Source of the DNA: Opitutaceae bacterium
GTDB lineage: Bacteria; Verrucomicrobiota; Verrucomicrobiae; Opitutales; Opitutaceae
Assembly: GCA_031266495.1 (NCBI GenBank)
Contig: JAISAX010000391.1
Location: 1 to 6,796, forward strand
Direction of reading: 5' to 3'
DNA: 6,796 bases
Shown here: positions 1-4,996 of the stretch, piece by piece
Layout of the letters: the number at the start of each line of letters is the position of its first letter
Numbering within the stretch: position 1 is the stretch's first letter
Program-made: the position numbers and the translations under genes
Notes under the pieces: generated by a model
Seen by the model: the letters and a program-made list of their open reading frames with translations, nothing else
Databases searched by the model: none
What the model was told of the DNA's origin: nothing

Positions 1-299
1 CCTTCCATGAGCGGGCCGGCATACCAGGTGGCCCAGAGGCGTCCGCCGGGGCTGCGTTCGATTCCCGGGACACCCTGCCATTTGCGCGCCTGCGACCAGT
101 ATTGAGGACCGGGGTCGCGTTGCAGCCAGGGCGGGGAGAGCGGCGTCACGCCGTAAAAGTGCGCGGCTCTGGACGGAGAGAGCGGTTGCCCGGAAACATC
201 ACGAGTAGCAGCGGAGGGGGGGGCATCCGTTGCCGCCGCGCCTTGGCTGGCGATGCCTGCGGCGACAATCAGTGATACGGCGATGAGGGGGAATTTCAT
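1..299 (-). CDS. Secreted sialidase-like (BNR-repeat) protein, N-terminal fragment
   Basis: Partial gene: ATG at 297-299 reading leftward, 99 codons before the window edge. Residues 1-23 form a signal peptide (Lys2, a hydrophobic stretch, then an Ala-rich cleavage region), followed by a Pro/Ser/Ala linker. Around residues 73-95 the segment containing GIERSPGGRLWATWYAG resembles the opening of sialidase-like proteins with BNR repeats common in Verrucomicrobiota and Planctomycetota. These are usually secreted beta-propellers of about 350-450 residues that hydrolyse or bind terminal sugars. It lies 25 bp downstream of the PEP-CTERM gene on the same strand, so co-transcription is likely. Oddities: there is no Shine-Dalgarno sequence, because a C11 run (minus strand) sits where it should be, and a C8 run lies inside codons 26-28. 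The catalytic part is outside the window, so enzymatic activity cannot be judged. Confidence 0.72.
   Translation of the reverse strand, partial: MKFPLIAVSLIVAAGIASQGAAATDAPPSAATRDVSGQPLSPSRAAHFYGVTPLSPPWLQRDPGPQYWSQARKWQGVPGIERSPGGRLWATWYAGPLME
216..223. repeat. G8 homopolymer inside the sialidase-like gene
   Basis: Eight consecutive G on the plus strand are C8 in the coding strand, spanning codons 26-28 (Ala-Pro-Pro) just after the signal peptide. Gain or loss of one base would frameshift the protein near its start. Confidence 0.9.
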
Positions 300-302
300 A
301 GC

Positions 303-313
303 GGGGGGGGGGG
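303..313. repeat. G11 homopolymer between PEP-CTERM and sialidase-like genes
   Basis: Eleven consecutive G on the plus strand (C11 in the transcript), followed by further G-rich sequence to 321. It ends 3 bp upstream of the sialidase-like start codon, occupying the position of the ribosome binding site. Confidence 0.9.
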
Positions 314-324
314 AGGGAGGGATT

Positions 325-1128
325 TCAGTGGTGGCGTCGGCGGCGGAGGATGAGGGTGGTGAGTGTTGCCAGGCCAGCCAGCACGGCGGCGGTCGTGGCG
401 GGTTCGGGGACGGCGGTGGCGGTCAACTCGCCGGTGAGGGTGATGTTGTCGAGCATGGTGCGGCGGGTGTCGGTGTTGGAAGTGCTGCTTTCGGCGATGG
501 CGAGCCGGAAGTAGAGCGTGTCACCGGCTTCCAGCGAAGCGAACGATTGGGAGGACAGGGTGACGGTGAGGCCGGTCTTCAGGTAGTAGCCGCGTCCGCT
601 GAAATCGGAGGACAGTCCTTCGGCGAGGCTTTGGGAGTCTTCCACGGGCTGCCAGGTTGCGTTGTCGGTGGAGACGTAAAGGCGGGCCTGGGGGAAATAC
701 TGGAGATGCACATTCCCCCCATTGCTGGTGTCGTAACCGAGATCGAAGGCGAAGGAGGAGAGCGACAGTTGGTAACCGGCGACCACGCTCACACTGAAGT
801 TTAGCGAGTAGCTGTTTTCCGAAACGGTACCATAGCCGGTGGTGTTCATGCCGATTTCATAAAGCCGTCCGGTGTAGGTGTCGCTTCCCGCGTAGGGTTG
901 CGTGTTGCTGACGGGTTGGGTGACGACACCGATGGTGTTGGTGCTGCCGTTTTCGGTCAGAGGGCTGACGGTGAGACCGGGGACCGTGGAGGAGGAAGCA
1001 ACGATGTTCGAAGTATCACTGGCGGTGGCATTGGAAAAATCCCATTGGGCGATGGTTGTCTGGGCGCTGGCCACGGAGGTGCCCCCGAAAAGGACGAGGG
1101 CGGAGACGAGCAGGAGGTTTGTTTTCAT
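325..1128 (-). CDS. PEP-CTERM sorting domain-containing exported protein
   Basis: 267 residues. A signal peptide covers residues 1-22 (Lys3, hydrophobic LLLVSALVLFGG, cleavage after ASA). The mature part is rich in Ser, Thr and Asn, predicted mostly beta, with an N-terminal segment (QTTIAQWDFSNAT) typical of Verrucomicrobiota PEP-CTERM proteins. The C terminus has the full sorting signal: VPEPAT at 240-245, a hydrophobic helix at about 246-261, and a basic RRRRHH end. In this family an exosortase cleaves at the PEP motif and the protein is displayed at the surface or released into exopolysaccharide; no exosortase is in this window. Its substrate or partner is unknown. The ATG at 1126-1128 is the only sensible start since the signal peptide follows directly, although no strong Shine-Dalgarno precedes it. 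It probably heads a transcript with the sialidase-like gene. Confidence 0.9.
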   Translation of the reverse strand: MKTNLLLVSALVLFGGTSVASAQTTIAQWDFSNATASDTSNIVASSSTVPGLTVSPLTENGSTNTIGVVTQPVSNTQPYAGSDTYTGRLYEIGMNTTGYGTVSENSYSLNFSVSVVAGYQLSLSSFAFDLGYDTSNGGNVHLQYFPQARLYVSTDNATWQPVEDSQSLAEGLSSDFSGRGYYLKTGLTVTLSSQSFASLEAGDTLYFRLAIAESSTSNTDTRRTMLDNITLTGELTATAVPEPATTAAVLAGLATLTTLILRRRRHH

Positions 1129-1205
1129 ATGTGTGCAGTTGATGGGAATGTTACGGTTCCGAGAGAAAAGGAGCGGAATGGCGGGAGGGTCAGAACTCTT
1201 CCGTT

Positions 1206-1220
1206 ACTATATCTGTAAAG
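1206..1220 (-). promoter_or_regulatory. Putative promoter element of the PEP-CTERM gene
   Basis: The minus strand reads CTTTACAGATATAGT. TATAGT matches five of six bases of a sigma-70 -10 box; alternatively TTTACA is a -35-like hexamer. The first 11 bases (CTTTACAGATA) recur exactly at 6612-6622, upstream of the oxidoreductase gene in the same orientation. It lies about 80 bp before the PEP-CTERM start. A promoter role is an inference. Confidence 0.35.
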
Positions 1221-1221
1221 T

Positions 1222-1234
1222 GGGGGGGGGGGGG
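1222..1234. repeat. G13 homopolymer in divergent promoter region
   Basis: Thirteen consecutive G on the plus strand, the longest homopolymer in the window. One base separates it from the putative PEP-CTERM promoter element; it lies 81 bp upstream of the winged-helix nucleotidyltransferase start. Tracts of this length are prone to slippage in replication and also to sequencing error. Confidence 0.92.
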
Positions 1235-1271
1235 ACGCCGCAGCGAAGGCTGCCTGGAAACAAAGATAAAA

Positions 1272-1313
1272 TTGTCTGTCAAAACCAGACAGTTGTCTGT
1301 AATTACCAGACAA
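1272..1313. promoter_or_regulatory. Two tandem palindromic operator-like sites, 21-bp period
   Basis: Two copies of TTGTCTGT-N5-CCAGACA start at 1272 and 1293, exactly 21 bp (two helical turns) apart. In each, TTGTCTG is mirrored by CAGACA(A): first copy 1272-1278 and 1286-1291; second copy 1293-1299 and 1307-1313, where TTGTCTG and CAGACAA pair perfectly. The inner halves also form CAGACA-GT-TGTCTG (1286-1299). The array ends 2 bp before the ATG at 1316 of a gene with an N-terminal winged helix-turn-helix domain. This is what an autorepressor operator would look like; binding by that protein is an inference. Confidence 0.75.
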
Positions 1314-1315
1314 CG

Positions 1316-1939
1316 ATGGAAACGCTTGCCTCTCTCTTTTGCTCTCAGGTCCGCGCCGGTTTGCTACGGCTTTTGTTCGGTCTGGAATCGGGAGAACTTC
1401 ACTTGCGCGAACTTCAGAGGCGAACCGGATTGGCGGTCCGCACCATTGAGCAGGACGTACGCAAGCTGCTTGAATCTGGTTTGGTAACCGCCCGTCGCAG
1501 CGGTAACCGGCTCTATTATCAGGCAAATCGGCAACATCCTCTCTATCCGGAATTGCACGGCATTGTCCTGAAGACCGCTGGCTTGGCGGATGTGCTGCTG
1601 CAGGCGTTGGGCAACGGGGAAAAAATCCGGATCGCGTTTGTTTTCGGTTCACTGGCGAGGCATGAGGAGACATCGGAGAGCGACATTGATCTGATGATCA
1701 TCGGAGGGATCGGCCAGCGTGCCCTGGCCTCCCGCCTGCGCAAGGCGGCGGATACGCTGTATCGGGAAATCAATCCGCACATTTTCTCCGTTGCGGAACT
1801 CCGGCGACGGCACGCGGCCAAGGAACATTTTTGGAGCAACGTGCTGGTCAACCCCAAGCTGTTTGTCATAGGAGATGCCCATGCGCTTGAGCAATTGGCA
1901 ACAGAACGGCTGGCCGAGACCTCATCGGACGACACCTGA
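1316..1939 (+). CDS. Winged-helix DNA-binding / nucleotidyltransferase fusion protein (MNT-type, antitoxin-like)
   Basis: 207 residues from the ATG at 1316. Residues about 10-75 form an ArsR-like winged helix (helices around LRELQRRTGLAVRTIEQDV, wing around ARRSGNRLYYQAN). Residues about 100-190 form a minimal nucleotidyltransferase domain with an exact GS-X10-D-X-D motif: Gly111, Ser112, Asp123, Asp125. The later strand that carries a third acidic residue in many relatives reads EINPHIFS, with Asn153 where Asp might be expected. The reading frame is open far upstream (to 902), but that part is antisense to the PEP-CTERM gene and crosses the palindromes, so 1316 is preferred. No Shine-Dalgarno precedes it, and a leaderless transcript is possible. 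It overlaps the HEPN-like gene by 59 bp. In such pairs the nucleotidyltransferase is the antidote or modifier of the HEPN protein, and here it probably also represses its own operon. Family assignment is firm; role is inferred. Confidence 0.85.
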   Translation: METLASLFCSQVRAGLLRLLFGLESGELHLRELQRRTGLAVRTIEQDVRKLLESGLVTARRSGNRLYYQANRQHPLYPELHGIVLKTAGLADVLLQALGNGEKIRIAFVFGSLARHEETSESDIDLMIIGGIGQRALASRLRKAADTLYREINPHIFSVAELRRRHAAKEHFWSNVLVNPKLFVIGDAHALEQLATERLAETSSDDT

Positions 1940-2333
1940 GGAGATACCAAATCTGTGGCAGATTGCCCGCCGCGACATCAAGGATGCCGAGGGGGGCGGC
2001 GTCTCTGTGGACTGGTAATTTGGCATCGCCTACAATGCCGCGCTCAAGCTCTGCACAATCCTCTTGTACGCTTCTGGCTACCGTCCCGAAAAGTCGCTTG
2101 CGTACTACAGAACACTGCAAGCGCTACCGTTGATCCTCGGCGAAAAATGGCGCGATGATGCGGATTATCTGGATGGCTGCCGCCAGAAACGGAACACGGT
2201 GGAATACGATTATGTCGGCGGCGCGACCGCCGATGATGTCCGTGAGTTGATCGAATGTGTTCGGGAATCGCGCGAACAGACTGTCTCATGGTTGCGCGAA
2301 AAGCACCCGGGTTTACTGCCTCCTGACCTATGA
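1881..2333 (+). pseudogene. HEPN-like partner of the nucleotidyltransferase, interrupted by in-frame TAA
   Basis: One reading frame of 151 codons gives a coherent HEPN-like protein on both sides of a TAA at 2016-2018 (codon 46). Residues 1-45 run from MRLSNWQQNGWPRPH to VSVDW; after the stop come FGIAYNAALKLCTILLYASG and a helical C-terminal part. A strong ribosome site AGGAG (1870-1874), 6 bp before the ATG at 1881, supports this start. The HEPN motif region is RQKRNTVEYDY (101-111), which has no RX4-6H histidine, as in relatives where Arg, Asn and Glu-Tyr-Asp are conserved at this place. HEPN proteins are helical, often ribonuclease toxins or scaffolds, and pair with an upstream nucleotidyltransferase, exactly the arrangement here. 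A single C-to-T change in a CAA codon would explain the stop. A restart near TTG 2064 could give only the last 89 residues. Either a recent pseudogene or a sequence error. Confidence 0.72.
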
Positions 2334-2370
2334 TGTCCACGCCATCGGAGATGCGTTCGCATTATTCATC

Positions 2371-2379
2371 GGGGGGGGG
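2371..2379. repeat. G9 homopolymer
   Basis: Nine consecutive G on the plus strand, 38 bp after the HEPN-like frame ends, at the left edge of the unassigned segment. Confidence 0.9.
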
Positions 2380-2544
2380 ATTGTCATGTGAGTTGATTTT
2401 CACTACGCTTCCGGATGCAAGATCGTCTGCGTTTTTCTCGATACGCGAAAGCTCGTTTATGAACTTTTCGGGAATGAAGCCTTGCGCCGGCTTCTCGGCG
2501 AATCCGCCGGACCAAACGATTGACGAAGGGTGACCGCGGCAGGA

Positions 2545-2553
2545 GGGGGGGGG
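2545..2553. repeat. G9 homopolymer upstream of the mntA-like gene
   Basis: Nine consecutive G on the plus strand within an AGGA-G-rich stretch, 57 bp before the mntA-like start codon and just upstream of a weak promoter candidate at 2568. Confidence 0.9.
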
Positions 2554-2567
2554 AGGGAAGACGCCTC

Positions 2568-2596
2568 TTGACTCGGAATGTGGAGAGGGGGATTTT
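2568..2596 (+). promoter_or_regulatory. Weak sigma-70-like promoter candidate for mntA-hepT
   Basis: TTGACT at 2568-2573 matches five of six -35 bases. Seventeen bases later GATTTT (2591-2596) is only a poor -10 match. It would start a transcript about 10 bases before the start codon, leaving room for the AGGAAG ribosome site. Confidence 0.22.
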
Positions 2597-2610
2597 CCAC
2601 ACAGGAAGCA

Positions 2611-2913
2611 ATGAAAAGCACCCGACACAACAATGAAGACCTCGCCAGATTGCGTGAGTTGTGGCCGGCGATGAAGACGTTTGGCGTCGAGTATGCCGGA
2701 GTGTTCGGCTCCCGTTCACGAGGGGAGGCCGGTACGGAAAGTGACTGGGATATCCTTGTCAGTTTCAAAGAGCCTCCTTCATTCGAGGGTTTTATGAACC
2801 TGAAGCTGATGCTCGAAGAGCGATTGGGCGCGAGGGTTGATTTGGTGTCCCGGACGGCGTGCCGCCCCCGTTTCATGGAGTCAATCAGGGAGGATTTGCT
2901 GAATGTCGCGTGA
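2611..2913 (+). CDS. mntA: MntA-like minimal nucleotidyltransferase antitoxin
   Basis: 100 residues, a normal size for the family. The nucleotidyltransferase motif is an exact GS-X10-D-X-D: Gly33, Ser34 (in [11 protein letters not shown]), Asp45 and Asp47 (SDWD), with a third acidic residue Asp77 in ARVDLVS, so the active site looks intact. In characterised MntA/HepT (type VII) systems MntA transfers AMP from ATP to a tyrosine of the HEPN toxin, silencing it. The start at 2611 is chosen because AGGAAG (2603-2608) precedes it, although the spacing is short; an in-frame ATG at 2578 would add 11 residues without a good ribosome site. The stop overlaps the hepT start by 11 bp, a translational coupling typical of this pair. 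Confidence 0.9.
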   Translation: MKSTRHNNEDLARLRELWPAMKTFGVEYAGVFGSRSRGEAGTESDWDILVSFKEPPSFEGFMNLKLMLEERLGARVDLVSRTACRPRFMESIREDLLNVA

Positions 2914-3238
2914 TCCTGCACAGCGGCTTGAAGACATCATCGATGCGTGCGACCGCGTGGAGCGTCATGTCGCAGGTCTTGGTCGTGAACAGTTTCTGCT
3001 GGATGAAAAAACACAGGATGCCGTTGCCCGTGTGTTCGAGATTATCGGGGAAGCCGTGAAGGCGATTCCGGATTCGATACGCGAACAGGAACCCGAAGTC
3101 GCCTGGCGGCAGATCGCCGGATTCAGGGATGTCCTGGCCCACGCCTATTTTTCCGTCGAACAGCAGATCGTATGGGAAGCCGCAACTACTCACGTTCCCA
3201 AACTTCGAGAGGCTTGCTTGCGTTTATCGGGAAACTGA
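2903..3238 (+). CDS. hepT: HepT-like HEPN ribonuclease toxin (DUF86)
   Basis: 111 residues, almost entirely helical, full length for DUF86/HepT. The catalytic RX4HXY motif is present and canonical: Arg75, His80, Tyr82 in RDVLAHAY. In characterised relatives Arg and His perform RNA cleavage and the Tyr is the residue AMPylated by Mnt[11 protein letters not shown] (47-56) is a further conserved family segment. The ATG at 2903 lies inside the end of mntA, preceded by GGGAGG (2888-2893) at good spacing. No frameshift or missing residue is seen, so the pair is predicted to be functional. Its stop is only 5 bp from the convergent symporter stop, with no terminator between them. Confidence 0.92.
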   Translation: MSRDPAQRLEDIIDACDRVERHVAGLGREQFLLDEKTQDAVARVFEIIGEAVKAIPDSIREQEPEVAWRQIAGFRDVLAHAYFSVEQQIVWEAATTHVPKLREACLRLSGN

Positions 3239-3243
3239 ATGTG

Positions 3244-4803
3244 TCACGCGACCGATCCTGGCGTCCGGTCCCACACGGTGAGATTGGTCAGGTCGCGCGG
3301 GCGGGTCTTGAAGATCCACGACGCCGCGTAGCAGACGACCACCATGATGGCGTTGCCGATGATCGCCGTGTAGTAGGGATCGAATACACGGGGCAGCGCG
3401 CCATACTGCATGAGCAGCGCGTAGATCGTGAATGCCACCGTGGCCGCGATGCCTGCGAGTACGGCGCGGGCGTCGCCGCGGCGGCAAAGCATCCCGAACA
3501 AAAACATGCCGGCGATGCCGCCGCCGAGAATCGCGGTGATGATGATCGTGAAATCGTTGAGCGTTTTTGTATCCGAAAGATGGAACACAAACGCCCCCCC
3601 GACCATCAGCGCTGACACCAGCAGCGAGGCCAGCCGCCCGGCGCGCAGATAGTGCCGGTTGTCGCGCGTTTTCACCAGGTATTTTTTGTAGAGGTCGTGC
3701 ACCAGCACCATGCTGCCGGAGTTGATGGCGCTGCTGAGCGTGGACATGGCGGCGGCGAGCGCGGCGGAAATGACCACTCCTGACAGACCCGGCGGCAGCA
3801 CCGTGATGATGAAGTGCGGCAGGATGCCCTCGGCCTTGAGCGTGCCTCCGAGGATGCCCAGCGAGGTCTCGTCGGGAAAGTGCTGGTAATACACCCAGAG
3901 CGCCGTGCCCATGAACATGAAGGCCGCCCAGATCGGCAGCGAGCAGACGCCGAGCACCACCATCGACTTCGTAGCCTCGCGGGAAGAGCGCGACGAACAC
4001 CAGCGTTGCACGCTCTCCTGGTTCAGCTTGCCGGCGATGTACTGGGTCAGCCCGACGAGGATCAGCATCGTGACCGTCTTTTCGGTGAACGAAAAACCGG
4101 TGGCGACCGGTTCGAGCGCGCCGGTGGCCGGGTTCAGATCCTTGATGGAAAATTTGTCCGCGGCCATCGCCTCGCGCAGGATTTCCCAAAAACCTCCGGG
4201 GATGTTTCCCACGATGACCGCGATGATGACGAGCGCGCCAAGGATGAGCACGAAGGTCTGGATGACATCCGTCCAGATCACCGCCTCGAAACCGCCCTTG
4301 ACGGTGTAGAGCGCGGTGATGCCGCCGGCGATCAGGATGCTCCACTCCACGCTCAGGCCGGTGAGCGCCGCCATGAGCACGGCCATCAGGTAAACGACGC
4401 TCGCGGTGCGAATGATCTGCGCGGCGAGGAACACACATGCTCCGTAGGCCGAAATCGAGGGACCGAAGCGCAGCGAGAGATACTGGTAGGCCGAGGTGAG
4501 GGTGCCGCGCCGGAAAAACGGGATGAACACATACACCGATATCAGGATCAGTAGTGGAAATCCCAGGTAGGGAATGTAGCGCACCCAAGTCGTCTTGAAG
4601 CTGTCGGCGGGCAGCGCGATGAACGTCACCGAGCTGATCATCGCCCCGACAAAGCTGATGCCGATGGCCCAGCCGGGAAAATCGCGTCCCCCGAGAAAGT
4701 AGCGGTCGGCGTTTTTGTTGCGCAGCGAAATCCGCAAGGCGAACGCCACGGTCAGCGCGAAATAGACGATGATGACAACGATATCGACGGGGTGGAGTTT
4801 CAC
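3244..4803 (-). CDS. Sodium:solute symporter (SSS family)
   Basis: 519 residues from GTG at 4803; an upstream GTG at 4836 would add 11 residues. The start at 4803 is preferred because KLHPVDIVVIIVYFAL is the usual N-terminal beginning and neither start has a clear ribosome site. About 13 membrane helices are visible, with the SSS hallmarks: YFLGGRDFPGWAIGISFVGA after helix 1, ALYTVKGGFEAVIWTDVIQ in the middle, and ALAAAMSTLSSAINSGSMV, whose Ser/Thr residues form the sodium site in relatives. It imports a solute with Na+ across the inner membrane; the substrate cannot be read from sequence, but sugars, sialic acids or other acids are common for this branch. It lies 193 bp downstream of the oxidoreductase gene on the same strand. 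A G7 run (coding strand, 3594-3600) is within the gene. Confidence 0.92.
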   Translation of the reverse strand: MKLHPVDIVVIIVYFALTVAFALRISLRNKNADRYFLGGRDFPGWAIGISFVGAMISSVTFIALPADSFKTTWVRYIPYLGFPLLILISVYVFIPFFRRGTLTSAYQYLSLRFGPSISAYGACVFLAAQIIRTASVVYLMAVLMAALTGLSVEWSILIAGGITALYTVKGGFEAVIWTDVIQTFVLILGALVIIAVIVGNIPGGFWEILREAMAADKFSIKDLNPATGALEPVATGFSFTEKTVTMLILVGLTQYIAGKLNQESVQRWCSSRSSREATKSMVVLGVCSLPIWAAFMFMGTALWVYYQHFPDETSLGILGGTLKAEGILPHFIITVLPPGLSGVVISAALAAAMSTLSSAINSGSMVLVHDLYKKYLVKTRDNRHYLRAGRLASLLVSALMVGGAFVFHLSDTKTLNDFTIIITAILGGGIAGMFLFGMLCRRGDARAVLAGIAATVAFTIYALLMQYGALPRVFDPYYTAIIGNAIMVVVCYAASWIFKTRPRDLTNLTVWDRTPGSVA

Positions 4804-4847
4804 GGGAATCAGATTTCCGGACAAAAGACGAACCACTGAACAGGAAC

Positions 4848-4882
4848 CACGGATTTCACGGATTTTTGTAGATTACACGGAT
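4848..4882. repeat. Three CACGGAT direct repeats
   Basis: Three exact copies of CACGGAT at 4848, 4857 and 4876, spaced 9 and 19 bp, in an A/T-richer context. The pattern (CACGGATTTCACGGATTTTT) is like a short dispersed intergenic repeat. Function unknown. Confidence 0.7.
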
Positions 4883-4889
4883 GTGCTTT

Positions 4890-4975
4890 ACACAAAGCTC
4901 GCGAAGGGCGCGAAGAAGCAGAAGGAAGAGGTTTTCCGGTTATCGGATCCTTCGCGCTCTTTGCGAACTTTCTGT
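4890..4975. repeat. Imperfect long inverted repeat (hairpin, possible terminator or REP-like element)
   Basis: Arm 4890-4915 and arm 4950-4975 are inverse complements at 22 of 26 positions (by hand), separated by 34 bp. In RNA this would be a long hairpin just downstream of the oxidoreductase stop. No run of T follows on the minus strand, so a classic intrinsic terminator is not clear. A repeat element such as a REP or small MITE is equally possible. Confidence 0.6.
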
Positions 4976-4996
4976 AAAAGAACGTCTTTCGTGCAC

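Larger units (their letters stand above)
1129..1315. other. Divergent intergenic region
   Basis: This 187-bp region separates the minus-strand PEP-CTERM gene from the plus-strand winged-helix nucleotidyltransferase gene. It contains a minus-strand motif CTTTACAGATATAGT (1206-1220), a G13 tract (1222-1234) and tandem palindromes (1272-1313). No coding sequence is seen. Both promoters must lie here, so the G tract is within promoter distance of both genes. Confidence 0.7.
2334..2610. other. Unassigned segment between the two nucleotidyltransferase-HEPN modules
   Basis: These 277 bp hold no gene I can support. G9 tracts lie at 2371-2379 and 2545-2553. Between them (2380-2544) two frames look mildly protein-like: plus strand 2396-2521, without a start codon (HYASGCKIVCVFLDTRKLVY then LFGNEALRRLLGE, stop TGA at 2519), and minus strand ending at 2362 (GFIPEKFINELSRIEKNADD, then LASGSVVKINS). 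Neither has a convincing start or a recognisable family. It could be a gene remnant. The right end carries the leader of the mntA-like gene. Confidence 0.5.
4804..4996. other. Repeat-rich spacer between oxidoreductase and symporter genes
   Basis: No gene is supported here. The segment holds three CACGGAT copies (4848-4854, 4857-4863, 4876-4882) and a long imperfect inverted repeat (4890-4975). Both look like dispersed intergenic repeat sequence. Any promoter for the symporter would have to lie within it; none is obvious. Confidence 0.6.

Noticed and set aside
253..804. Gly-rich plus-strand open frame of 183 codons
   Set aside because: Antisense shadow of the PEP-CTERM gene, low complexity, overlapping the G11 tract.
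1272..1313. Tandem palindromes as a short CRISPR array
   Set aside because: Only two copies with no spacers of constant unique sequence; position at a start codon and dyad symmetry fit an operator.
902..1315. Upstream extension of the winged-helix nucleotidyltransferase frame (138 extra codons)
   Set aside because: It is antisense to the PEP-CTERM gene and crosses the G13 tract and palindromes; the protein-like part begins at ATG 1316.
1125..1673. Minus-strand open frame of 182 codons
   Set aside because: Antisense to the winged-helix nucleotidyltransferase and spanning the divergent promoter region; no family-like segments.
3236..3246. Bidirectional terminator between hepT and the symporter
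   Set aside because: The two stop codons are separated by only 5 bp and no hairpin with a T run is present.
3224..4588. Minus-strand open frame of 454 codons, Arg/His-rich
   Set aside because: Out-of-frame shadow of the symporter, with composition typical of a GC-rich alternate frame.
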